DNA of 64,000 bases from Alteromonadaceae bacterium 2753L.S.0a.02. Its GTDB lineage: Bacteria; Pseudomonadota; Gammaproteobacteria; Pseudomonadales; Cellvibrionaceae. The translations under genes and the position numbers were made by a program. The notes under the pieces are model-generated. The model made no database searches, was not told the DNA's origin, and worked only from the letters and a program-made list of their open reading frames with translations. Of the stretch, positions 27,918 through 35,430 are shown in pieces (positions within the stretch are counted from its first letter, which is position 1; each line of letters opens with the position of its first letter). Where the stretch lies: assembly GCA_007827375.1 (NCBI GenBank), contig VISH01000002.1, positions 3,807,001-3,871,000 of the forward strand, given 5' to 3'.

Positions 27918-28661
27918 CTAAATACAAGTAGGCTTTAACGATACTATTTTCTTAAAATTATCGTAAATTTGCTCGTCCGCATCTTCATTTTCCACCGACC
28001 ATAAACCTCCTAAAACTGGAATTACTTTTTGAACATCCCAGGGCATTACGCTTTTCCTTTCTACCTGCGCAAATGGCCCATCACTTTCTGTTAGAATTCT
28101 ATTTTTTGGCATACATTCGATCATTTCTAAAGATCGTTTTGATCTAAGCATTGCAGGTCCAACACTAAACCAACATCCGTAATCAATTGCTTGCAACAAC
28201 TCACTTTTGCTACCAGAAAACCAATGTAAGACTGGAATACCTGCATTTGGATACATTTTTAAAGTATCAATAATTTCAGCGGTGGCTCGCCTACTATGTA
28301 TCGACATAACTTTTCCGCCTGAGTTTTCGCAGACTCGAAGGATATGGTAGAACGCTTTAATTTGCACATCTTTATGCGCACTATAGTTTTCACTAAAATC
28401 CAAACCAATTTCTCCAACGTAATCCGTTTCATTAATATATGTATCAAAAAGATTTAGTTCTGAAATTCTTTCATGGGCAATCTGCGGGTGCAAACCCAGT
28501 GCTGTTTTGATACGTGAGTATTTTCGAGATAACGAATACGTTCCGCGCCAAGCACTTGGAGTCGTCGTCACTGACAAAACATACATTCCACGCTTTATAA
28601 TTTCCGAAACGGTTTCTTCCGGCGAAGGATAGATGTCCAGATGCGCATGAAAATCGATCAT
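27918..28661 (-). CDS. qatD: QatD, TatD-family metal-dependent hydrolase
   Basis: 247 residues. TatD-family signatures: DFHAHLD with H5 and H7 near the start, GEIGLDFS, MSIHSRRA, VLHWFSGS and TESDGPF near the end, giving the full set of metal ligands of the amidohydrolase-like barrel. TatD proteins are DNases or related phosphodiesterases. The start overlaps the qatC stop by four bases. In Qat systems this is the fourth component and is needed for anti-phage activity in tested examples. No residue appears to be missing. Confidence 0.9.
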   Translation of the reverse strand: MIDFHAHLDIYPSPEETVSEIIKRGMYVLSVTTTPSAWRGTYSLSRKYSRIKTALGLHPQIAHERISELNLFDTYINETDYVGEIGLDFSENYSAHKDVQIKAFYHILRVCENSGGKVMSIHSRRATAEIIDTLKMYPNAGIPVLHWFSGSKSELLQAIDYGCWFSVGPAMLRSKRSLEMIECMPKNRILTESDGPFAQVERKSVMPWDVQKVIPVLGGLWSVENEDADEQIYDNFKKIVSLKPTCI

Positions 28662-29950
28662 TTTGACACTTTTGTTTTCAGGAACTTTTTAATCTCATCC
28701 AGTGATCTTCCAATCATATTTTCGATATCATACTTATTATCAATCAGTGATGAACTCAAGGAAGCACCGAGCCATCTTTTAATTCCGATATCTTTGGACT
28801 CTGTTATAGCTATCAAGGCGGCTCTTACATCGTCAAAATGCGCATGATCTTTGTCTTGTTTAGATAGATCACCATAAAAATAAATTGTTTTATCAGTTGA
28901 TTTCGTCCAGTGACGCAGAGCCGAACGCCTTACGATACAAGGAACACAGCGCCCGCAATGGACGTATTCGCCATCAATTTTGTTCACCAAGTGCCTTCCA
29001 CAGCTTGTAGATTTGTAGACCAGTTTTTTCAGCAGAGCCTGATCTTTGCATTCTTTCAGCATCTCCCCCTTTGTTTTTAACTGGTAAGGATTAAAAACGG
29101 TAACGTTCAATCCGGCATCGTCGAGTATTGTCTGCAAAATCTTTATAACTACCGGATGAGTTGTTCTGGTAGTAAGACTCCCTACGCGGTTAGAAGTCAA
29201 TGGAGGATTTATGGAGATAAAGCCGTTTTCACATACATATAATGTTATGGTGTTTCCCGCCTTATACATGGCTAGGCATGAGGCGACTAGCACACCGTAG
29301 GCCATAAAAATAATCGATCTTGCCCGCTGTGTCTGTGGTCGCTCTTTAATTGGAACCCTCACATTGTGATTAACTTGAAACAAACTTAATCCGCGGTTGA
29401 TAGTACTGGCAAAATCCGTTTGAGTATCTGTATCTGCTGTCACAATTTGACTTACAGCGTATGGGCGCTTTCCTTCATGCGCCAGATCTATAGCGCCTAT
29501 CAGACTATCCAGACCTCCGGATAAAAGACAAACGCAGTCCTCTAGTGGATATGCTGGTTTTTTTATCGGAACATCAACTTTTCCGCCGCCAACAAATTTT
29601 AGATTCCATTGGTCCGTCGTAAGAAATTCTAGCAATTCTTCTAGCTTTTCTTTCTCTTTGTTCCAAAATTTAGCGTCTTCTACTGAAACCGTTAGATCAA
29701 ATGAGCGGGTCCAACCATCTGGGCTGGTTTTCCTCGATCCCGATGAATCGGCGCTAATTACTGCAAGGGCGATTGACAAAAAATCCCATGCCCTTGGTGT
29801 AGGGACAAGCTTCTTTTTCGCGATATGATATTTTATCGTTCCGCCAATAGAACCAATACCAGAACCAGTAGTGTTACTGTAGAGTTTGACGTTTAAATCA
29901 GACTTATATTTTCTAAAATCAAAACCCTCTTGTGCGCAGGTAATTTTCAT
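28658..29950 (-). CDS. qatC: QatC, QueC-like nucleotide-modifying protein
   Basis: 430 residues, much longer than QueC (about 230). The N-terminal 130 residues are specific to this branch. The PP-loop motif SGGLDS is at 144-149, followed by a typical QueC fold, and the zinc-binding site is HCGRCVPCIVRRSAL near 325-340. QueC converts carboxy-deazaguanine to a nitrile in 7-deazaguanine synthesis. QatC is presumed to use related chemistry, perhaps on a protein or nucleotide. It overlaps both qatB (ATGA) and qatD (four bases), so translation is coupled. Confidence 0.9.
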   Translation of the reverse strand: MKITCAQEGFDFRKYKSDLNVKLYSNTTGSGIGSIGGTIKYHIAKKKLVPTPRAWDFLSIALAVISADSSGSRKTSPDGWTRSFDLTVSVEDAKFWNKEKEKLEELLEFLTTDQWNLKFVGGGKVDVPIKKPAYPLEDCVCLLSGGLDSLIGAIDLAHEGKRPYAVSQIVTADTDTQTDFASTINRGLSLFQVNHNVRVPIKERPQTQRARSIIFMAYGVLVASCLAMYKAGNTITLYVCENGFISINPPLTSNRVGSLTTRTTHPVVIKILQTILDDAGLNVTVFNPYQLKTKGEMLKECKDQALLKKLVYKSTSCGRHLVNKIDGEYVHCGRCVPCIVRRSALRHWTKSTDKTIYFYGDLSKQDKDHAHFDDVRAALIAITESKDIGIKRWLGASLSSSLIDNKYDIENMIGRSLDEIKKFLKTKVSK

Positions 29951-30801
29951 TCTGCATACCCCTCGAACACTTCCATGGTTTCTCTTATGGCGTTCTGAAC
30001 AACTCCGAGGACCGCTTTTTGGGAAAGAACTTGACCTAGTGATCGCATTTTTTTGAACGAAGATGAGACTGTTTGGCGTACGTAGTTTCTAATTTCTTTT
30101 AGTCTTGACGCGGCAGCACTATAGTTCGGCGCGTTATCTCTTATGTTCTTTCCCAAATCCAAATCTATTCTTCTGAAAACGTCACCTGCTACGAACCGTT
30201 CTAACGCTAAGTCTCTTTGTTGTTCTGTAAGATTGTTCAGGTCGGCGTCAGGATATTGATCCAGCACCTCGGAGAGAGCATCTTTAACAGAGTATCGGCT
30301 TGCCTCTGTATCTTGCGTACCATCAACAGGACAGATTGCTTCTACAATAATATCCATCACTTCAAAAGCCGTTTTTCCGGCTAGTGAGTTCGGATGCAAC
30401 GGGCCGCTTTCGGTTGCGTATTGATTTTCTGCTGTTGGCGCTAAGGCGCTATATAGAAGAGATGCCTTTTGGGCGGTTCCGCCAAGGCGCTGTGTTGCTG
30501 TTTTGCTTCCGCCGTAACCCTTTTTTACATATTGACCCAGCCCTTTACGCATCTTGGATTGGTCACCGGACCTTGCATAATCGCCAATACTTCTGCGTGC
30601 GCCGCCAAATCGTGCAGGAGGTGCTATCCGGTGCTTTTCGGGTTGGTTGGGCTTATTACTTTGGTTGGGACTATCTTCATCTTTCCCGTTGTCATTTCCA
30701 TCCCCTGAATTCGGTTTGTCAGGTAATGGAATGTCCGGCACCCACGGCGGAACCATGGGTGTTCCGGGTGGTGATCCATTGCTAGATTGCGACGTTCCCA
30801 T
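29947..30801 (-). CDS. qatB: QatB, small partner protein of the Qat system
   Basis: 284 residues. The N-terminal 60 residues are low complexity: GTSQSSNGSPPGTPMVPPWV, then Asp-, Asn- and Pro-rich sequence. A central basic, glycine-rich segment (RFGGARRSIGDYARSGD, GYGGSKTATQRLGG) precedes a helical C-terminal half. This N-terminal pattern is what I expect of QatB. It overlaps qatA by 20 bases and qatC by four. The molecular role is not known; it may be a substrate of QatC, which is inference. Confidence 0.88.
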   Translation of the reverse strand: MGTSQSSNGSPPGTPMVPPWVPDIPLPDKPNSGDGNDNGKDEDSPNQSNKPNQPEKHRIAPPARFGGARRSIGDYARSGDQSKMRKGLGQYVKKGYGGSKTATQRLGGTAQKASLLYSALAPTAENQYATESGPLHPNSLAGKTAFEVMDIIVEAICPVDGTQDTEASRYSVKDALSEVLDQYPDADLNNLTEQQRDLALERFVAGDVFRRIDLDLGKNIRDNAPNYSAAASRLKEIRNYVRQTVSSSFKKMRSLGQVLSQKAVLGVVQNAIRETMEVFEGYAE

Positions 30802-32662
30802 TTTTTCTCCTTGCTGCGATAGCCTTTTTGACAGGTTGGGTTATTTCGTCATTATTCGCCCAACTACTGAGAATAGTTTTAGACCATTCCTCTCCATCGA
30901 TCTTGGGTATGATACTGGGTTTTATTTGAGAAGCTGGACGCTCTTTCAGGAAGACACTAAGCCTTTGCGCTTGGTGGGCATCTGAACTGGCTATCAACAT
31001 ACAGGCATCCAAAATGGGAGGTGTGCCCCATTCTTGTTCTTGATTGGCTTTCGAGAGCAACCTGTCCATGATCACCGATAACTCAGCTTTTTGAATTAGC
31101 CGCAATTTATCGTTCATGCTTGCCGCCATATCTGGATGCTCTAGCAATGCCTGTAACAATTCCGCAGCCTCCGCCGAAAGACGGTCTTCGGGTGTAATAA
31201 GTGGCGCATGCTCTCTACTAACATACAGTGCTCCTCTTAAATCCTGATCGCCTAATGAAGGAGATAGCTTCAACCAGTCAAGTGTAAATGGGTCATTCCA
31301 TTGCGGTTCCAGTTTTAGATCTTGTCCCTTCGACAATTTTTCTTCCCACTCTGACAAGAAACTAGGTTTTCCATCATTACTTTCGGTTACTGCCTTGCTG
31401 ATTTCTGCGTAAGCTTTCGAATCTCCGCATCTCTCGAAGAGAAGAATTTTGGATAGCACGGCCTCATCTACAGTTACCCCCTGAGATTTCGCCATGGCCA
31501 TTCTGATTGATAATGCATTAAGGAATCGTTTGATCAGACGCGGATTTCCCGAAATGCCGTTTGCTCCGGTCATTATTGGAGCGAGTCTATCCGCAGTACT
31601 CAATTGCGAAATGAGAGCGTCAGGCAAATCTCCTTTTATATCCTTAACAAATTTGACATCGACCCTTTTCCCCTGCCATGTTTTGGTAAGTTGCGAACAA
31701 ATCCTCTCCCTTAAATTATTTTTGTCTTTATCATCAATATCACTATTTTCTATGTACAAGAGCATCATATAGGCCCTGACTTCCTGAGTTCCTAACCTTG
31801 GAACCCGTATTGGAACCTGTATCAGCTTATCGAAATAATTGGTAACTAGGTCGTCTTCCACACCCTTGAAATGCCGCTTGACTGCATGTTTAATCATTTG
31901 ATCATCAGCAGCTATTACAAATGCAGTGTGTTTTAAAAACAGCAAAAGGCGGATCGCTTCGAGAGTGGATATTGTTGTTTCAGGCAAGCATCGATCCAGA
32001 TCATCAATAAGTACGACTAGTGTTATACCTAATTCCTGCAAGGTTTCTTCAAAGCTTCTGCGCAGTGCCTCAATTTGCTTTGGTGGAGTTTTCTCTTTTG
32101 GAGGAAGTATCAAACCGCTCGCTTTCTCTGATGTTTTGTGAACAGTTGTTTCGACTGCATCCACATCATCTTGACTGATATTTCCATCCGCAACTGCGCC
32201 CACAGTGTCGGCAACTTCCTTAAGAAGGCCGACAGGTGGCAATCCCAATGCAAGCGCTGCCAGCGAGGTCGCGGAAACCTTGATTGCTCGGAACCAATTG
32301 ACTCTCTCCATGAGGTCCCGCGCCTTTCCAAGTCCAGTTTTTCTTTTCTCGGCCTCATCCAGCAGTGTGGTTGCTATAACTTCTATGAGAGCAGCTCTGG
32401 CATCATCATAGCCTTGGTATAGCCACGCATTAAATTCAACAAAAACATATTTTTCATCTTTTTCACTAACGCTTCTGGCTTTTTCGATATCATCCAACTC
32501 TTTCCTGACAAGCTTGATCATCGAAGATTTTCCAACGCCCCAAGCACCTGAGATACCTATGGAAACAGGTCGATCTTTTGCCTGCTCAACGATCTGCGCA
32601 ACAGTTTTCGCCACACTGCCGAAATTAATAAAATCCTGATCTGTTTCGTTATCGGTCCACAT
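30782..32662 (-). CDS. qatA: QatA, KAP-family P-loop ATPase
   Basis: 626 residues. The Walker A motif GAWGVGKS is at 39-46 and Walker B VVLIDDLDRC at 216-225, both in the form typical of KAP NTPases (PF07693). A hydrophobic helical segment lies near 130-150 (SATSLAALALGLPPVGLL), which in KAP proteins is often membrane-associated. GNPRLIKRFLNAL near 375 matches the sensor region of the family. It is the first gene of the operon, so the promoter lies beyond 32662. As the ATPase of Qat it probably senses infection or drives the other components. Confidence 0.9.
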   Translation of the reverse strand: MWTDNETDQDFINFGSVAKTVAQIVEQAKDRPVSIGISGAWGVGKSSMIKLVRKELDDIEKARSVSEKDEKYVFVEFNAWLYQGYDDARAALIEVIATTLLDEAEKRKTGLGKARDLMERVNWFRAIKVSATSLAALALGLPPVGLLKEVADTVGAVADGNISQDDVDAVETTVHKTSEKASGLILPPKEKTPPKQIEALRRSFEETLQELGITLVVLIDDLDRCLPETTISTLEAIRLLLFLKHTAFVIAADDQMIKHAVKRHFKGVEDDLVTNYFDKLIQVPIRVPRLGTQEVRAYMMLLYIENSDIDDKDKNNLRERICSQLTKTWQGKRVDVKFVKDIKGDLPDALISQLSTADRLAPIMTGANGISGNPRLIKRFLNALSIRMAMAKSQGVTVDEAVLSKILLFERCGDSKAYAEISKAVTESNDGKPSFLSEWEEKLSKGQDLKLEPQWNDPFTLDWLKLSPSLGDQDLRGALYVSREHAPLITPEDRLSAEAAELLQALLEHPDMAASMNDKLRLIQKAELSVIMDRLLSKANQEQEWGTPPILDACMLIASSDAHQAQRLSVFLKERPASQIKPSIIPKIDGEEWSKTILSSWANNDEITQPVKKAIAARRKNGNVAI

Positions 32663-32794
32663 AAATTCTATCTCTACTCATTTAAAGGAGTAATCTTTCA
32701 AAAATTCTGAATAGTTAATCTGTAAAGACAAATCTAATCCCGTTCAATTATTATGGTGGTGATATACCTTTTCTCTAAACGGAAATATCGAAGA

Positions 32795-32828
32795 CGAATG
32801 TCCGCTTTGGGTCGAAAGCCGCCTTTCC
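32795..32828 (+). repeat. Dispersed GTCCGCTT intergenic repeat, copy 3
   Basis: Reads CGAATGTCCGCTTTGGGTCG followed by AAAGCCGCCTTT. The first 14 bases are identical to the reverse complement of the copy at 26170-26208. It lies upstream of qatA, so two copies bracket the Qat/HNH block. Confidence 0.5.
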
Positions 32829-32990
32829 ACCTAAAAACATCATGCATTCAAACCTTCAAAAACACGGCCCCTTGCAAGCACTCCAATTCACTCTTATGGA
32901 GCCGAACTTTTTCTCCAAGGTTTTTTTATGTTTTATACCGGATCATTGCCGTCCCGCTAACTATGAAAACATGGATTTGGTGTTTGTTAC

Positions 32991-33061
32991 TGCGACCGTC
33001 GCCAGCATGGATGCTGGCGCAGAGCTTACACGGATGTACTTGCAGCGTGTCGCAGTGGCAA
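32991..33061 (+). repeat. Hairpin-bearing intergenic element
   Basis: A perfect hairpin GCCAGCA-tgga-TGCTGGC sits at 33001-33018, followed by CTTACACGGATGTACTTGCA and a GCGTGTCGCAGTGGC end. From memory, elements of this general form (a hairpin, then a CTTACA-GGATGTA-TTGCAGC string, then a GTCGCAG end) recur between genes in marine gammaproteobacteria. Only one copy was seen here. Confidence 0.4.
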
Positions 33062-33743
33062 ATTCCGAATTCATGTCTGCGCATTATTTTTAAGCCTCGG
33101 GCCCAATAAAACAAGAGGATAGCGAGTGCTGGCGTTTTAGTTTATGGGACAGTACTGATACCGGATGTCTTTTTCAGTATTCTCCAACCACACCCGGCCC
33201 CATACACCATTTTTAGTTTTAGCAAACCCAAAAACTCCCCGGAACCAATTATTAATACTCAGCCGTTTTCCAACCGTGCTTCACTCGAACATCAACATAA
33301 CGCTGAAAAAAGACATTGAGGTGATCCTCAAAAAACATCCCCCTTCCCTCACCATTAAAAAACTCACTGTATTCAAGCCATGCTGAAACTTCTTTCTGGT
33401 AAAGGTCGCGCTATGCCAGCCAAGCAACCCTCAGAAAAGTTGTGGTTTCTACACAATCCTACTCTTTAAAGTAGTCGCTTAAAACATTCTATGTGGACGG
33501 TTTTCGCGCTTGGGTGGCGCAAAAGGCATTTAAAGTGTCAATCAAAAAACTGGTACGCCTTCGTTTTTTGGAATCTTATAAATTGTGGCTTTCTCTTTTA
33601 ACCCATTTCGATTAGCAACCCCACACGCCACCCCCAAAACCCACGCGCCACACAAAGCCCAAATGACACTTTTATGACAAATACCCGTCACCCAAAACCA
33701 CATCCCACTTGTCTCTGTGGCCTCAGTCGCTAGTATCCCCACC

Positions 33744-33788
33744 GTCCGTAAGGACTGTAGTGGCGGGCAGGCGGTAAGGATGCCCGCC
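33744..33788 (+). promoter_or_regulatory. Two hairpins in the leader of the 33818 gene
   Basis: GTCC-gtaa-GGAC is at 33744-33755. GGCGGGCA at 33762-33769 pairs with TGCCCGCC at 33781-33788 across an 11-base loop. They end 29 bases before the start codon, ahead of an AAAAGGA ribosome site. They could form an attenuator, an mRNA stabiliser or a protein-binding site. Confidence 0.4.
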
Positions 33789-33817
33789 GTAGTAAAACTT
33801 ATAAAAGGAAAAGGACT

Positions 33818-34585
33818 ATGTCTGATCAAAGTGATTTTGAAACCTTATTACCCACCCTTCAGGCCATTGAGGCCAGCGACATCAAAACCTGCCCCATGCC
33901 CATTGGTCTGTATGCCCAGGAAGCCGAGAATTTGTTCCATTGGGCGAACCAGGATCGGGAACTGCTGTTAGGCGCCGGGCTGGATGGCAATCTTCTGGAT
34001 GAGTTGCCGATGCGGGTGGGAGCCCTGCGGGAAGCAGAGGCACGCTGGCAGTTGGAGTTTCGTACCCGTAAGGAGGCGAGCGAGCGTTGGGCCAGGGAGA
34101 GCCCCGAAGCTTATCAATTGCGGGATAATCTGTTGCGCAGTTTTCGCTACGCCTTTCGCAAGCATGAGGATTTATTGCAGAAGGTGGCATTGGTGGCCGA
34201 GGGGGAAGGCCATGCGGATATGATTCAGGATCTATCCACCCTGGTCGTGCTCGGCCGCGCCCAGAGCGAATTATTGGCGGGTATTCATTTCGATATGGCG
34301 CTGCTGGATACCGCAGCACAAACCGTCGATGAACTGGCAACGCTGTTGGCCGCCGCCAATGGCGAGAAACTGGGTGATAACGACGGCCGCGCCCTGCGCG
34401 ACCAGGCCTACACGTTTTTGCACGAAGCCGTGGAAGAGATACGTGCCTGCGGCAAGTATGTGTTCTTCGATAACGACGCTCGCAGTCGTGGCTACACCAG
34501 CGCCGTTTACCGCTATCGCAATCGCGCGGGTAGCAAAAGCAAAACGGACACGGTGGAAGTGGCAGAGGCCCCCGCAGAAATCTGA
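33818..34585 (+). CDS. Helical cytoplasmic protein, unknown function
   Basis: 255 residues with no signal peptide or membrane segment. The sequence is almost entirely amphipathic helix, with AENLFHWANQDRELLLGAGL near 35, LREAEARWQLEFRTRKEASE near 70 and FLHEAVEEIRACGKYVFF near 210. The C-terminus has YRYRNRAGSKSKT. AAAAGGA lies upstream of the ATG, two leader hairpins precede it, and a strong terminator follows 21 bases after the stop, so it is a single-gene unit. I have a weak impression of a conserved hypothetical family, without function. Confidence 0.75.
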   Translation: MSDQSDFETLLPTLQAIEASDIKTCPMPIGLYAQEAENLFHWANQDRELLLGAGLDGNLLDELPMRVGALREAEARWQLEFRTRKEASERWARESPEAYQLRDNLLRSFRYAFRKHEDLLQKVALVAEGEGHADMIQDLSTLVVLGRAQSELLAGIHFDMALLDTAAQTVDELATLLAAANGEKLGDNDGRALRDQAYTFLHEAVEEIRACGKYVFFDNDARSRGYTSAVYRYRNRAGSKSKTDTVEVAEAPAEI

Positions 34586-34606
34586 TTGGCAAATCGACGA
34601 ATACCC

Positions 34607-34632
34607 AAGCCCACCACTCGGTGGGCTTTTTT
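34607..34632 (+). terminator. Rho-independent terminator
   Basis: AAGCCCACC pairs with GGTGGGCTT across a four-base loop and is followed by a T run. It ends the 33818-34585 gene. Closely similar sequence, including the following TGTGTCTCACAATGGGCAA, recurs at 47251-47295. Confidence 0.85.
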
Positions 34633-34709
34633 GTGTCTCACAATGGGCAATGCCAGCAGCGCCAGGCCTACCCCCCTCCCCCTTCTAAGCACCTTCTGAA
34701 CGGCGCCGA

Positions 34710-34920
34710 CGGCCGTGTTGTGGCGATTATCGCCAGGCTAACGCGCTATGGAGCCGGAGCGTTATTAACTTGGCAATGAAAATTGCGAAGTTAATAAGCG
34801 GTGCAGGGAAGCACCGCCATTGCCTGGAGGGCGAGCCCTTGAAATATCAGAAAATTCACACATTTACGCCAATATTTCGAGGGCGCGCAATTCAATAGAT
34901 AGGATCATCTATTTAATTGC
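34710..34920 (+). other. Densely structured non-coding block, candidate structured RNA or DNA element
   Basis: Six or so hairpins are packed in 210 bases: TGGCGAT/ATCGCCA at 34721-34735; TAACGC/GCGTTA around 34739-34764; TTATTAACTT (34762-34771) with AAGTTAATAA (34788-34797), with CAAT/ATTG inside; GCGGTGC (34798-34804) with GCACCGC (34811-34817); GCCCTTGAAATAT with ATATTTCGAGGGC (about 34834-34884, one G-U pair); and GCAATTCAATAGAT (34887-34900) with ATCTATTTAATTGC (34907-34920, one mismatch). No coding frame is credible. It sits between a terminator and the tandem repeat. Confidence 0.6.
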
Positions 34921-35010
34921 CGGGTTAACAGTGTGCGGATGGCCGACTGTGAGGTGATGGCCGTTGCAGGGTGTGTGAGTGCGGTTTTCGGCGAGGTCGG
35001 GATGCGGTTC

Positions 35011-35335
35011 CGGGAGGTCAGGACGCCGTTTCCGGAGCGCGGGTATGGCTGCCGGGCATGTCAGGACGGGTGCCGGCAAGGTCAGGACGCCGTTTCCGCA
35101 GCGCGGGTATGGCTGCCGGGCCTGTCAGGACGGGTGCCGGCAAGGTCAGGACGCCGTTTTTGGAGCGCGGGTATGGCTGCCGGGCATGTCAGGACGGGTG
35201 CCGGCGAGGTCAGGACACCGTTTTCGGAGCGCGGGTATGGGTGCCGGCAAGGTCAGGACGCCGTTTTCGCAGCGCGGGTATGACTGCCGGGCATGTCAGG
35301 AGGGGTGCCGGCGAGGTCAGGACGGGTGCCGGAGG
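35011..35335. repeat. 64-bp tandem repeat array, about five copies
   Basis: The unit contains GCGCGGGTATGGCTGCCGGG, then CATGTCAGGACGGGTGCCGG, then CAAGGTCAGGACGCCGTTT. GCGC starts recur at 35037, 35101, 35165 and 35229 (64 bases apart) and at 35272 after a shortened 43-base unit. The sequence is GC-rich and all plus-strand frames stay open because 64 is not a multiple of three and the unit lacks stops; no gene is implied. A partial unit reappears at 43957-43990. Confidence 0.85.
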
Positions 35336-35396
35336 GGTCAAGGCGGCTTTGCCGCCTATCAGGGCCGTGGGCAAATCCTGTCGATCTGGGTGCAGG
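35291..35396 (+). repeat. Direct repeat flanking the giant surface-protein unit, copy 1
   Basis: Contains GTCAGGACGGGTGCCGG, GGCTTTGCCGCCTATCAGGG and CAAATCCTGTCGATCTGGGT. It matches 43957-44042 in the same orientation with small differences. The giant gene and its upstream partner lie between the two copies. Confidence 0.7.
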
Positions 35397-35430
35397 CCGA
35401 TACACCTCAAGCGTGTAACCCTCAAAAAAA

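Larger units (their letters stand above)
32663..33817. other. Long non-coding region upstream of qat
   Basis: About 1150 bases without a credible gene on either strand. It contains the qat promoter, a copy of the GTCCGCTT repeat (32795-32828), a hairpin-bearing intergenic element (32991-33061) and a structured leader before the gene at 33818. A plus-strand frame around 33165-33386 ending KKLTVFKPC has some coding character but no start signal; it may be debris. Confidence 0.45.

Noticed and set aside
32753..33109. 118-codon plus-strand frame upstream of qatA
   Set aside because: It runs through a dispersed repeat and a hairpin element; composition is not coding.
34740..34930. Possible integron attC site
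   Set aside because: TAAC and GTTA strings and hairpins are present, but the paired core sites do not fit the RYYYAAC/GTTRRRY pattern and no integrase is seen.
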